This document shows positions 1-12,043 of a DNA stretch of 64,000 nt, piece after piece. The stretch is taken from positions 1 through 64,000 of the forward strand of contig JAKCWW010000401.1 of assembly GCA_026260175.1 (NCBI GenBank), read 5' to 3'. This DNA is from Reticulitermes lucifugus. Taxonomy: Eukaryota; Arthropoda; Insecta; Blattodea; Rhinotermitidae. Each line of letters starts with the position of its first letter. Positions within the stretch are counted from its first letter, which is position 1. The notes beneath the pieces were generated by a model, which was not told where the DNA came from, searched no databases, and saw nothing but the letters and a program-made list of their open reading frames with translations. The translations under genes were made by a program, and so were the position numbers.

Positions 1-85
1 CTAGATCGCAATCAATGGAGATCTCGCTTTGGAAGAGGCTACGGACCTGTCGTAAGACAGACTGCAAAATGAAAGAATGAATTGC
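1..85 (+). mobile_element. 3' end of a LINE reverse transcriptase ORF (fragment)
   Basis: Bases 1-72 read LDRNQWRSRFGRGYGPVVRQ followed by TAK and a stop. This matches the C-terminal peptide of the LINE fragment at 44510-44843 (LDRTLWRTGFGRGYGPVVRQ). The peptide is the tail found after the reverse transcriptase domain of a non-LTR retrotransposon common in insect genomes. The fragment is cut by the window edge, so its full length cannot be judged. The sequence after the stop is A-rich and then loses similarity to the other copy near base 85. Clade is not assigned. Confidence 0.75.
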
Positions 86-290
86 AACCGGAAAATATAA
101 AGTCATTCTTACCCTCGTTAGAGAGAATGCAACCCGCAGTGGCTGGAGGTATGGGCCGGTAGTGTTGGACAAAACAGAAAAAGTACATACCCTCTGGTCG
201 TTCATCACTGAAAACACGGAGGGAAGGAGGTGTGAAGACGAAACACTGTGCATCAGATTAACGTAGTGAGACAAACTGTCAGCTATTGCA

Positions 291-374
291 GTGCGGAACT
301 TTAAGCTGTCTGGGTACGTAGCAGGCACCAGCTAGACAGCTAAAAGGGTTTGGTGCAATGCCTAAGTTCCACAC
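291..374. repeat. Nested imperfect hairpin
   Basis: An outer inverted repeat (GTGCGGAACTT at 291 against AAGTTCCACAC at 364) encloses a perfect inner one (AGCTGTCT at 304 against AGACAGCT at 334). It could be a decayed miniature transposon or chance. No target duplication was recognised. The flanking stretch 86-581 otherwise holds nothing I can identify. Confidence 0.3.
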
Positions 375-581
375 GTTGCACTCTTTAGTCATTTAAATAG
401 GCAAATGCGAAATCATTAAGCGTTGTTATAAGAAAAAAAAAGTTACTTACGCTGCCTTTTCATACCTTCCTAAACTAGTCAAAGTTTGTAATAAGTGCAC
501 TAGACTGCTATGGTTGAAATCAGAGTACGACGGGCTTAAAATGGACGTAAATATTTCATAAACAAGTACCAATTCTAAAAT

Positions 582-2495
582 TTGGGACAAAAGTTTTATA
601 AAACTGAAAATTCAAGACCAAATTATTACCGATTCAAAAATAATGCTGGTGCTTCAGCCATTTACTTTAAATGCACGCATAATCACCTTTTCCGACATTC
701 GTTTCCTCCCGTTTTCCGATTCCGACTGTTTAACTACGCCCTAACTTCTGCTGATGAGCTGAACAGGGTTATCAATCGTCTTAAAATGTTTAACATTGTG
801 GGGTTTCAGGGAATCCCATCTACCATAATTAAAGACTGTTGATGCACTTTTCCTCCTCAAAAATATTCCCTACCTTTGGAATAAGGTTCGTTACTTTTGT
901 AAAAGCAGCAGTTCTGTGGGTAATAAATGTAGGAATAGTCCTTACAAACTATTTTCCAAAATTTTGAACTTATTGTCTATCTTAAGTCTTAACTCACCGT
1001 GCATTTTTATATATTTGGTATATATTTTAAATTATTGTCTATCATTTATCATTTAAGATTATCTCAATTCTTCTCAGCAAGTTTGCTGTTCCCGTTCGAC
1101 CAGCGTGGTTACCTACCTCAGCTCTCGCATGTTGTGTGTGAGTAGGCAAGGTCAAATTGATCCAATTTATTTGAATTTAAGCAGTACGTTTGGAATTTCT
1201 GTACATTCCTTACTCCTTTAGACCGTCTTCTAATTATGTTAACTGATCTTTTAGCTATCTGCCCGACCTTAATATTTCAGTTAATATTTCTGGTGCCTTT
1301 TATTCTTCTTCCTTTTCTATGAAACCTGGTGTGCCTTATTATTCAATTCTTTACTAACGACAGTTGTGGATTTATTTCCAGTTCCAATAATCTCTCTAGA
1401 GCTGATGATTTGAAGATTTATCGTAATTTTAAGGAAGCTGCTTTTTGTAAGGTTTTGCAGTCTTAAATTGACTCAGTAGAGAAGTTGTTCTTTGATAATG
1501 GGACGAAACTCAGTGTACGTAACACCACGTTTATACACTTTAACAGTAAATCTAAGGATATAAATTTAAAAGTTAGATGGTAAACTAAATACTCGTTCCC
1601 AGTGTGTTAAAATTTCTAAATGCTCTTAGACTGTAAGGGTTATCTTAGTAACCATGTAGATCACATTCCTTTTCAGCAAGCATTAAACATTTTGCGACTG
1701 ATTTTTTTTTATAACGTCCTCTTCCTCTCTGTTGACAGTCTTGTTGTTTTGTACAATGCCCTTGTGCGGTCTAAACTCATGTACGTACTATATTTGCGAC
1801 CTGGAACTCCATTACGTGAACGGAACTTAAACAATTCGAAGTTAATTTGCAGCTTTTGCCATGGCAGATTTTTAGTGTTACATGTGCAGGTGGTTGCACA
1901 CTGATGCCCAGTATCTTAATAACTTTCAAAAATAAACTCAGTTGCTTCTCCACTTTTAAAGCTGTCAGTTTATGGATACCTGCTAGGTAAATCCGAGATA
2001 CTCTGCATTTGATTTTGGGTATTCAGCTAGATGCCTTTCTCCAGCCAAAGCTGTCTGCAGGAATATCGATTATTTTTAATACTGGTTGTATTATGTTAAA
2101 GGAGATAATCAAATCTACTGATACTAAAGATTTTGTTATAAAATTTTGATATTTGCACCTAATATCTTCTTTGTGAATTTTATTTTGTATTTTTCACTAT
2201 CGTCTTCCTTATCTTCTCCCTATTAAATAAAACGTATTTTGCTGTATAGTTTGTTGTGGAGCTAATGTCATCCGTACAGATGTCGATATATAACACTCAG
2301 GACAAAATTAATCTCAATCAATCATCTGATAATTTAACTACATTAACATTATTCACGTAGGTTGATACCTAATATGATTTGTTCTTTTCCTCCCTTCACG
2401 TGATTTCGTTTGTCGGTTATGCATTTCTTTTTTACCTTCCTGTTCTGTCTCTGTAATTGGCCTTACGGCTGTTGTGCCAGCACATTAATAACAAA
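582..2495 (+). mobile_element. Decayed LINE (jockey/CR1-like) reverse transcriptase and 3' UTR, 5'-truncated
   Basis: Successive reverse transcriptase blocks of a non-LTR retrotransposon can be read in shifting frames. Near 745-840 there is an N-terminal palm block, DELNRVINRLKMFNIVGFQG then IPSTIIKDC. Near 875-990 are FPT...KSSSSVGN-type residues. Near 1090-1170 a block ends QGQIDPIYLNLSSTFGISVH. At 1398-1421 is RADDLKIY, matching the catalytic YADD box with Tyr replaced by Arg. Near 1620-1870 the thumb reads LLDCKGYLSNHVDHIPFQ and VLYNALVRSKLMYV. Several in-frame stops and frame shifts show it is dead. The endonuclease domain is absent, so the copy is 5'-truncated, as is usual for LINEs. 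The 3' UTR carries AATAAA near 2225 and the phrase TAATTGGCCTTACGGCTGTT near 2455, ending near 2495. Sequence layout is directly seen; clade is from memory of the family. Confidence 0.85.
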
Positions 2496-2499
2496 GACG

Positions 2500-5400
2500 T
2501 GCACGATCACCGCTACCTCTAACACCCTAAACATAATCTACAGACACAGCACGTGAAATCATATTGTTATTTATCGTGCTACAGGGCTTTCGTCTTCTAC
2601 AACAACACTACATTACTTACGGAGTACCAGCTACACATCCACTTCACATGGCACATTATAGAGAGAACTTTACATCACTTACGTCTTCAAAAACAGTTTT
2701 AATTACAGAAGATTATACTAAATGCTTCTGAAGGACTAGCGGTTGATCTAGGCACCGCGTCACGAAAAGCACGTGAAAAAGCTTTACGAACCCTCAGGCC
2801 TGGATTGCTCTTCCTCCCTACTTTCCTTCTTTAAGAGTGTAGATCTTCAATGCTAAAGTAGAAACTGGACAGCTTGAAGGAGCGTGGTATGTCTTACTGT
2901 TCGCTTAAAAGTAAAGACTTAGGTAAAATGTCGTATTACAAAGGATTGGAATTCCTCGGTATTTTAAAAAGAAACTCCTGGTCCCAAAAGAATATGCCTT
3001 TTATGATAACGGTGTCATACAAACAACTTAAGCGATATTTTAAATTTTTGTCACATGATGATTTCTCTGACATTTTCGGCCGCCATTCCACTTAATCTCT
3101 TGCGACAAGTATTTCGGTAGATTAAAAAAAAAAGAGAAAAGCGATCTTCATCTTCACAGCTAAAAGAAAGAATTATTACTTGCTCGTGCGGAGTGAGAAT
3201 TTCCATGGTAAATTAAGTTTTCATTACACATTAAAATGTCGTTTTCTTTCTTTCTCTCGCTCACAGAATTCCCAGATCCCAGTGTTCCCGTTGTCACCAG
3301 CGTCCTGACGCAAAGCAGCAGTGGATTTGCAAGCCATATAAATCGCACCAACGTGTTCGATACTTTAGCAATATGCAGATTTTTTTTTTCAAAGAAATGG
3401 GGAGAGTACTATGTAGAAGTTGCCAAGTGGGGAAGCAGGAAATCATGAAGGGAAGAAAAGTACTTTTTTTTTCTTTTAAAACTAAATTCAAGAATCTCTC
3501 TCTCACTCACTACCACACGCACTGCAAACCTGCAGAATTCCGAAATAATGTAGAAGAGTTTCAGTCGGATAGGACGTTTCATGCATGGGATAATCTGGAT
3601 GTAACCATTAAGTCGAAACCCTGACAACGTGATTTTAGGACCCGTGATATTCTTAAAATCTGATTAAAAATTACTTCTAGATTTTAATATCAGAAAGCCA
3701 TAGATTACGTAACATTTTCTGAACCGACACTCTATTAATCCCAATTCATGAATTCTGAAGGATAAAAAAAAATAATCTGCAAAATATTTAACTTTATATG
3801 TGATGCTACTTCGCCTTGTGACTTCGTTTAAATTACTAATTTTACCATAATATTTTATAATGGTAAAAGAATATTGTTGTGTATTATCTACGTAGGGCGT
3901 TCGGAACGTAATGCCTCCATGTTTATATCTTTGCTTCCAGACAAGACATCGAAATGAAACAAAACGTAAAATACAGATCAGGATGTGCAGGATACAATCC
4001 TTACGACCTCTTGCCATATTTCAATCAGAGTCCGAATTTTTCTGTCAGTTTTTAAACTCCAGTTTTACACTATCCTTGAAACATTGATCAAACCGAAAAG
4101 ATGCGAAAAGAGACGATAAAAATGAAAACCAGGGAAGTCGTACGATGACGAAATGGAATGAAGAAAGGGAGTCGCGTCAGTGTTATTAATTCAAAACCTG
4201 GGAATGTAGGTGCTGACAGGCCGCCATCAATACCGCAGTCTAGAACCAGATACAGCTCTGTGATAAAGAAATGTCAGACACTAACAGAAACTAGTACACT
4301 CGTGTATCGAGAGGCTAACTGTGCTTTTTGCCGATCATTCATTACACAACAAAGAAAAAATGTCAGCAAAATATTTACCTTACTGATGTAACTATAAGAC
4401 ACGTAAATATAGCACGGTTCATTAAAACGGATGACCAAAGCTTAATGCATCAACATGAATATGTGTTCAGAAAATAAAAATTTGCATGCGTTCTTCGATA
4501 AGTACATAAATAAAAGTATATTCTCAGATCGTCTTTGCTTATCCTTCAAACGATCTATAGCAGACATTACTTATCGAATTTAAACTAAGTCTGCTACCTG
4601 GGAGCTTCTACTTAATGTTGCCGACTGACTTGAATTTCAGTGCGAATCCTTCAAACTTAAACCCCTTTACAAAGTTGACACGAGCCTAAAATAAAAATCA
4701 CAAACTCCTGGTCGCGTAGAAGCTGTGTACATAAAAATAATTACATAAACATAACCCAAAAATGCATATAGATATCATGATTACAGATTTTATTTAAACA
4801 GTTTTCGATGCATTGAATATATAACGAAATACAAGGGCAAATGTTCCGTGAATCTAGTTACACAATCAACAGTAAGTTAAATTTGTAGCAGGATACAGCA
4901 ACCAAATTTACATGATAAAACTCCTTGAATTAAAGGGATTCAGCTGAAAATATTTATGTTAGATTCATACTAGTGAGATTACGTAATTAAAGACGGTTTT
5001 AATTACCCTGAATCTAGTTTTAATCAGTCATAAATCAACAGCGAGTCAAAACTGATTGGCATAATTAAAATAACAAGAAACGCATTTGTACGACAGGTGT
5101 GCATTATTGTCAAATTTCATTACACATTTTCACTCTTGTTTCGGACAGAAATGCTTCCGTTCCTTGTGAACACTTATTTTGCTCACGTGGCCGATGAATC
5201 AAATGAATGTGACTGAGACTTGACTCTGGAAAGGAAGTGTGTCTGGGCAGCCCGGGATATGCTGCATCTGTTTTTCCCAAGGTGCCTCACGTCTAAGGGG
5301 CAAGCTTCCCCTATCCTCTTCACCATGGAGGTCTTCTACTAGAAGGTGCATACTTCTATAGGATTTCAGAATATTTTTTGCCATTCCTTATTCATGAATT

Positions 5401-5750
5401 ACAGAAACTGCACAAAAGCACGCAAGGTAAACGTACACGCCCTATTGTGGAGACGCTTCAAGATATTAAACGACAGTTATATACTCGTATATTCGTTAAC
5501 GTGATGTCTCTTGCACTAAATGTATCCTATTTGTATCCTTTTACTTTGCCTAAATTGCTGGTTGAAACAGTTTTACTTTAAATCGCGGAGAGGACCAGCA
5601 TTCTTCCCCGTCACCACGTATCTACACGTAGACCGACTCTGTATTCTAGTCAGCCTCTTATCCATTAGGTTCCGGGGGCGATTTCTTGACGCGTGAAGCG
5701 GTCAGGGCGCGAAACTGGCCATTCATTGTCATCTACATGAGATCTGCGCT
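2500..5750. other. AT-rich DNA without a supported gene
   Basis: Only short open frames occur (73 residues at 2874, 117 residues at 3664-4017 on the minus strand and similar), none recognisable. A good polypyrimidine tract plus AG lies at 3241-3266 (see findings). Between 3200 and 3630 stops are sparse in several frames on both strands, which points to composition and not coding. Nothing else seen. Confidence 0.6.
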
Positions 5751-5756
5751 CTTCTC

Positions 5757-5975
5757 ATATATTACGCAGCTTTGAGTGGTAGTTCTGTACCGACGTTTCG
5801 GGACAACCTGCCGGTACCATCTTCAAGGGCCAAGAAGTCGAAGAAGAAAGCCTTTCTTCTTGGACTTCTTGACACTTCTTTCTTTTTGGACTTCTTGAAC
5901 CTTGAAATGGGACCGATAGGTTGTCCCGAAACGTCTGTACAGAACTACCACTCAACGCTGCGTAATATCCCAGAC
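5757..5975. repeat. Large foldback palindrome of a dispersed repeat family
   Basis: Two copies of one ~100-bp sequence face each other with almost no loop. The left arm (5757-5856) contains ACGCAGC, GAGTGGTAGTTCTGTAC, CGTTTCGGGACAACC and a purine-rich inner part (AAGAAGTCGAAGAAGAAAG). The right arm (about 5860-5975) is its reverse complement with a short extra purine/pyrimidine duplication. The right arm continues outward to about 6025 in the family-typical sequence. Its + strand translation includes GCPETSVQNYHSTLRNIP, a peptide seen in many insect repeats. Each arm carries the GTCCCGAAACGTC motif discussed under hammerhead-like repeats. The arms are similar but not identical, so this is either an inverted duplication that has aged or a foldback transposon. 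Confidence 0.8.
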
Positions 5976-6034
5976 GAGCGCAGATCTCATTTACATTGCG
6001 GTGAAAGCCTGGAATCACGAATTCTCATCTAGTT

Positions 6035-8545
6035 CCGAGGCTAAGACTTCGTGTAGTTATATGCCAACTCCGTTCCACATATTCAAAACGTGGTGCTTAA
6101 TTAAGCACGAAAAATTTACCTTTGCGTTAAATTTCTAGATATACCTCACTTCACAACATTGTATTATTTGTAGCATAGACCAACACAGCAGATTTTCTCC
6201 AAGCAGCTGGTTCTCTGCTAAATATTTTATTTCTTTATTAGTTTGCATTATTCCTTATGAAACTTTCTGGACACTAATAAGGTTAGTAATTCAAATTAAA
6301 CCAGTTCTTAATTCTTTGTTTATTAACTTATTCAAAAGCATACGGCCAATAATAATAATAAATGCAAGTATCTGGGCGGGAAATTTTATTAAACGCCAAT
6401 TTCTGAAGGTCGCTACTCACAAGAGCGGTTCCTACGCACACTTGGTATATTTTCAAAATGCATGAAGGCTATAACAAAGCGTATGAATGTAGTCCTGTTT
6501 CAACTGACTTTCCGTGCTCTGTTTACCTCACATAATACATACTAGCTGCATCATCAGAGTTCCTTGGTACTTGTTCTGATGACGAAACTCACCGTGACAG
6601 ACCATCATTTGTCTGTGAAACACAAAGGGTATTACAACGCTAATTGTTTTTGCAAGTAACTTTCGGTTTTCCAGATGACTTGTGTGCCTGTAGATGAGAT
6701 CGTTTTACAAATGATACAACCAAGGGCTAACAATTTATTAACTGTAAACTTATAAAAGTTTAGCAAGTTATTCCAACCGTTACGAACCACTCGATGTGAC
6801 AGTATTAAATTAACTTGAAATAAGTAATTGGAAAACCAAGCGGGTTAGTCCTAAATTTATAATAAAGGAAATATTTATTAATTACCATACAATGTTGGGA
6901 CATAGAACTGTATAGCAATATTCAGTGTAGACTGACAACGTATGATAGCATTTCCCAAAACATGCTGGCGGTTGCCTTTCTGCGTGTACGAGTACAAATA
7001 TTTTTTACTGCGGTCTGAATTACATTCGCATCTGCGCTCAGGTGTGGAGGGAAAAATCTCGCTTTGAAGGCACTCATTGATGTCGTATCTGACAACGGAA
7101 AACGCGTCAATTACTTCCGCTAGTACACTTTTTATTAACAACGTGTACTTAACACACCCACACACCGTCTCTCTTGTATGCAATCTGATTCTGTATGAGG
7201 TGAGGTTTAGAAATGGATCTGGTGGTGATAGGAGATGGATCATTAAATCTAGCAAATCGCAAACAAATTAACAACAGCTGCTCAATAAAGAAAAGGATCC
7301 TTGACAGCGAGAAAAAGCCGAGATAATATTTATGATGTAATTAACAACGACACAGTGGTACTGCGAGCACTTCTAGTGGACCAGTTTGTGACTGGCCTCT
7401 AGTGACATATTAGTTTCACTATTACGGGAAAACATGCCATGGCATATGACGGGAATAGCATAATAGCTACTGTAACATCGTAATTTATAACACTTGCCTG
7501 CTTGTTTAAATGTATGCAGAAATACGACCGTAATTTCTTGACTTGTCATTTTGTGACGAATACTGCTATCACTAAATGAATTATCACTAAAGTGTTATAT
7601 TTTGAACTGTAGTATGCCCAACAAAAGAGGCATAAGTTGAAATAATTATAATCTTCTTGTTGCAGTGTATTTACTTGTAATGGGATGATGCTGAAGATAG
7701 TAACATACGACGTTTACATATAACGAATCAAGGTATCAATAGCAAACAGCCTGCTCTGCAACGGAACTAAAATCAGACAAAATTATCTAAGCACTGTATA
7801 ATAATTTGTTTAAACATCACAGTAAGTATATAACAATTTTTTCCGTTCAGATTTCATTTCAGAGAAAGAATGCATGCTTTATTTCTTACACGACATTAGT
7901 AGCAAAATATGCATTCTAACGACCTGCTCTCGAATAAGAAAATATGGCGGAAAACTGAAAATAAACAGAATGTTAAATTTACAATATTATTGCAAAAAAG
8001 GAATTGAAAAATTAAAAAGTATTCTTAATAGAAAAGAATAAGTAAACTCCCCTTATGAACATTATCGCTCTAAAATCGTAAAAACATGGAATTAATAAGA
8101 GTAGACACTGGAATTTTGATCTCGAAACCTGAAACAGTGGCTTGTAAACATAATAGCTGCAGGCCCCATACGCGAGTATGATTCGTGATGTGAAAGCTAA
8201 TGTTTTATTTTACGATGCAGTAATCATTTTCCTCCAAAAGTCGATAAATTTGTAAAAGTTACATGGCACTACACCTCATAAGACAATACTTTTCATGGTT
8301 TATGCCATAAAACTGAAATGCGGAAAGGAAATTTTAAACAAGAGTCCTGAGGAGAATTCACAAAGCCAACGTTTCTTCAAAATCTTCACTTAGGATAAGG
8401 AAAACTCTAAATTACTAATTATACAATCTACTGTTACAATTCAGCCTGTAATTCCACTAATGCTGATTCAATCTTAGATTCTACGCATAATTTTAAGTAG
8501 ACTTTAAAAAGAAAATTTAAACTGAATGTGGCAACATCAAACTAT
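6035..8545. other. AT-rich DNA without a supported gene
   Basis: No recognisable coding or repeat content. The open frame of 125 residues at 6878-7255 (minus strand) matches no family I know and overlaps open frames on the other strand. Confidence 0.6.
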
Positions 8546-8548
8546 GAA

Positions 8549-8670
8549 ACCTTCGTTCTTCTGGGATGTTACGTAGCATTGGTAGGTAACCAACTACCAA
8601 TCAAAGTTGCGTAACATCCCAGAAGAGCGAAGGCCTCAACTACGCAGTGCCGGAATCCTGAAATCAAATC
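8549..8670 (+). repeat. Hairpin and fragment related to the 5757-5975 repeat family
   Basis: The left half (TTCTTCTGGGATGTTACG near 8558) is inverted in the right half (CGTAACATCCCAGAAGAGCG near 8611), giving a stem of about 38 bp around a short loop. The right half followed by AAGGCCTCAAC... reads YQSKLRNIPEERRPQLRSAG. This is homologous to YHSTLRNIPDERRSHLHCGE on the right side of the 5757 palindrome, so both loci are copies of the same repeat. The shared outer sequence is ACTACCAATC..GTTGCGTAACATCCCAGA here and ACTACCACTC..GCTGCGTAATATCCCAGA there. Confidence 0.75.
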
Positions 8671-8923
8671 ATCAAACTATTCGTTGTTAATAATTCTTTA
8701 TTTACATTAATTTTCTATCGACAATTTTTATACATAGGAAACTGTTACCGTTTTTCGACGACGCGCACACGAATTTATCTGAATTATTTTAATCGAATTT
8801 AAATAAAAGATTTTCGTGATATGCGAGTATTTCTTTTAGTCGTTCAGCTGTTATCCAGTTGTAAGGAAGAAAAAAATAAATATTTTCCTTCGTGTGAAAA
8901 GTTCTAATATATGTGCACGTCTT

Positions 8924-9013
8924 CCAAGTTAGGCAGACAGTCAATGGACGCTGGCTGGCAGAGGGCTGCCAAGTTAGGCAGACAGTCAATGGACGCTGGC
9001 TGGCAGAGGGCTA
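8924..9013. repeat. Two tandem copies of a 45-bp unit
   Basis: The unit beginning CCAAGTTAGGCAGACAGTCA occurs at 8924-8968 and again at 8969-9013 with one base different near the end (CTG against CTA). The high identity means a recent local duplication. 45 is a multiple of three, so an open frame on each strand runs through it, but there is no other sign of coding. Confidence 0.95.
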
Positions 9014-10376
9014 CCAAAAATTAGTTGCAGTTTCCAGCGTACAAATTTTGCGGGACCAGCAAAAAATGTATTTCCTTTTGTCTTTACCACCCAGTTCCTT
9101 TCGGCTCCGTATTTTGCTTAAGTAGAATGGCAAATTACGAATGACTAAATCTGGTTTGGAAGAAAGCAATCGTGGCCTGTTTAATGTATTAAAGCAGAAT
9201 TTGCCTTGGTGCTGTAAGGAAGACCACTCGGTTTACCCATGTGAAATTTACCATTCATATTTACATAATTCTCTGTTCCAAAAGCATTTTGAGTTTGCTT
9301 CTGGTGACGACAGCAAGTATGATATCTGAGAAGCCACAGATAAGGCAAAGTCTTAAGTTCTGCTGAAGTGAGAATTATCTGAATTCATCTTTCTGGAGTC
9401 ATGAAAGTAAGTCTAGGTCCAAAACGTAAGGATGAAAATTCGTTTTCTGAATTCAATTAGTCGTTCACTTTCATTTGCCTATAACTTTGATCTGGCACTG
9501 TGCTGCTACTTGTATGATGAACTGACTGCGCCTGTGTCTGCACTAGGCCAAGTTCTGATCTTAGTCCGCTTTCCTTTGAGACGCCCACAAATTCAATTCC
9601 ATTTTACTGTATTTCGCCTCGCAAAGTGGGGAAAAGAGATTCTTTCTCTCCTTCAACCTAAACTACGAAGCCAAGAATGGGATACCAAAAAGAAAATACT
9701 CTAAAGTCTGACTCAAAAAAGAAAGAGTAGCAGATGAAAAGAAAAAGAAATCAAAAGTTTAAACAGTCAAGATTTTTTCTTTGTTCAAGAGGAAGAAAAC
9801 AGAAGAAATAAGGTCACTGCCTTGAGGGTTAAAATCTGGAACATTTGCATTTATTTTGTTGTCGCTGTAAAGGAAATGGGCTTGCTCCATCTATATAACA
9901 AAATGAAATACATAAAAGATAATATAAATCTTTATATCTGGTGGCCCATCCATGTGGGTTCCCCATTATATCACATTTTATTTGAATGAGCCTTTGTTCC
10001 CCTTTCTAACATATCTATTTTATCACCTAAAGGACATGGGATAGCAGCAAAACGGCCCATTACGACTTCTGCTATTTGCCTGCTACGATAGTGAGAGTTA
10101 CAGCGTGCGCAAACCCACCGTACTGACTGCTTGTTTCTAGGATTTTGCTACTGACGCCCAATTCCTGCAGCACATGAGGCAGCTAAAAGACTTTGTGTTC
10201 AATGTATGTACAATTTCCACAGCACTGTCAAAATCTTCAGCTGCCTTCCTTTCACGCATTAAAAACATAACGAAAATACCATGTAATAGCCACACAATTT
10301 TCCAAAGGCAGACAGCACAAGTTTTTTTAATGCGAATATAGGTGTAAGCCTATCTGAATCTGCATACTTACTTCCG
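9014..10376. other. AT-rich DNA without a supported gene
   Basis: Two small + strand open frames (62 residues at 9141, 90 residues at 9432) are unrecognised. A purine-rich run lies at 9700-9810. Nothing else seen. Confidence 0.6.
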
Positions 10377-10655
10377 TTTCACTCAATAATCTAGCGGGAA
10401 ATAAGGCGCTCCTTTTCACTCAATAATCTGGCAGAACCTAGCGCCCCGAAATAAATTATTGTTTTCAATCAATAGTTCGGCCGGGAACAGCGTCCTGGAA
10501 TGAAGGTGTAAAATATGGCCGCGACTAGCATCTTGGAACGGAGATGTTTCGTTTTCACTTAATAATCAGGACGGACTATCGCCCAGGAATGAAGGTGCTT
10601 TGTCTTCACTCAATAAACAGGTCAGGGCTAACGATCCGCATTAAGGGTGCTTTAC
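10377..10655. repeat. Degenerate minisatellite, about six units of ~50 bp
   Basis: Units share the frame TTTTCACTCAATAATC, a GC-rich block like GGCAGGACTAGCGCC, and GGAATGAAGGTGCTTT. Starts are near 10377, 10413, 10460, 10513 (lacking the leader), 10549 and 10601. Unit lengths vary because of deletions, and identity between units is moderate, so the array is old. The GC-rich core stands out from the AT-rich surroundings. Confidence 0.8.
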
Positions 10656-10659
10656 TGTC

Positions 10660-11035
10660 ATTATCCTTTGAGGCAAATGCCGTAAACTAATTTCGAAACG
10701 CACCTCAAATTTATTGTCATTCACACATCCAACTTTTGACGCTTTAAACCAAACAACCTTGAAAGAGTTAACCGGAAATTCTATAAAGGTTATTGATACT
10801 TAACAACAGTTTGGTTTTATAAAGTGCCAAAAGAAGGAACGTTATGCCTTCTAATGGTTTCCAATTTTGACTCTTTAAGTATTTTAGCAACTTGCTCAGT
10901 TTCAAAAGTGATGCAATGTCTAATGATCTGAAAATATGATAATGAATTATAAGAAATTATCAATAAGGAGTTGAATGTATGCGGTTGTGGCCCACTTAAA
11001 TAACATGGCCCTGAATTGGCCCAGAGAGACTTAGA
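10660..11035. other. AT-rich DNA, nothing recognised
   Basis: No gene, repeat or regulatory structure could be supported in this stretch. Confidence 0.5.
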
Positions 11036-11039
11036 GGCA

Positions 11040-11150
11040 CACGGCTAGTAGTTATATATATACAGGGGTAGCCAAGCCGAGATTCGAGTCCGATACTTCT
11101 ACTTCCAATCACGAGTCTAGAACTCCGCCACCACTCTGTTGGTGTGCAAG
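11040..11150 (-). mobile_element. Probable tRNA-like head of a SINE
   Basis: On the minus strand, TGGCGGAGTTCTAGAC resembles an RNA polymerase III A box. About 37 bp downstream, GGACTCGAATCTCGG resembles a B box (GGTTCGANTCC) with three mismatches. CTTGGCTACCCCTGTATATA follows. The spacing suits a tRNA-derived promoter. There is no acceptor-stem pairing, so it is not a functional tRNA gene. No second copy is present in this window, so the family assignment is tentative. Confidence 0.45.
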
Positions 11151-11154
11151 GAAG

Positions 11155-12040
11155 AAACAGAACACAGGTGGTCATGGTAAGATATACAAACAAACAAGTT
11201 CAAAACAAAGACGTCTTACGTCTCTGAAATTGCATCACAGGAATGACAGTACAAAGATCTACCTCAAACACCTGCCATAAATATTTCGAACGCTTCCTTT
11301 GCAAGTTTGCTTACTGAAATGAAACTCAAAAGAATGTTCCATTGAAACATATTGAACATGTGACTCTAATCATATAATGTGAACCACCTGTAACACAAAA
11401 TTGGAGAATGAGTTTCTCTGTTTTTCGTTATATATGTATGTACCTATCACAAAGTAATTGGTATAGTTTCGCAAGGCACACATTTAAATTACCTCTGCTT
11501 ATTATGTCATGGGCCCCATATGTTTTACAATAAACTTCTTTGAATGAAGTCACTAAAATTAGATTTTTACTTTATTTAAATTAAAGGTCATTCTGGAGCG
11601 ATAAGCAGCACACTTAAATTCGCCCTACATCTTTCAGCACAGACTCTCACAAGAAATGTTATCTTATTTCCTACTTCCAAAAATAAAATAATCGAAAAGA
11701 CATTCAGAATCACAAACATGGCTCTATATTAGGCCTTTATTTAGTTAGGATTAAAAGGCTTAATAATAACAAACCCATGAAAACTCGCAGTCATTCGAGG
11801 AAAAAGTAATTCAAAATAGCTAAAATAATGGAATGCCTTCCATATGTAACTGATTCAGTAAGTCGAGAGGTATTTGACTTCTAATTGCTTGGCATGATTA
11901 TAAGAGATCTCGTAAAAATGAAACGTAAACTGTAATTAAAGCCTTGACTGATTATGACTTACATCCGTCTGGAATGTGGCAATGTCAGACACTGCAGAAG
12001 AAGATGGGTGGACGACCTGGAGAATTCCTTGAGTTTTAAG
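11155..12040. other. AT-rich DNA without a supported gene
   Basis: No recognisable coding or repeat content before the microsatellites that start at 12044. Confidence 0.5.
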
Positions 12041-12043
12041 CCT

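Noticed and set aside
2874-3095. Possible piggyBac-like remnant (KQLKRYFKFLSHDD)
   Set aside because: The resemblance is limited to a few residues with no catalytic Asp or terminal repeats seen.
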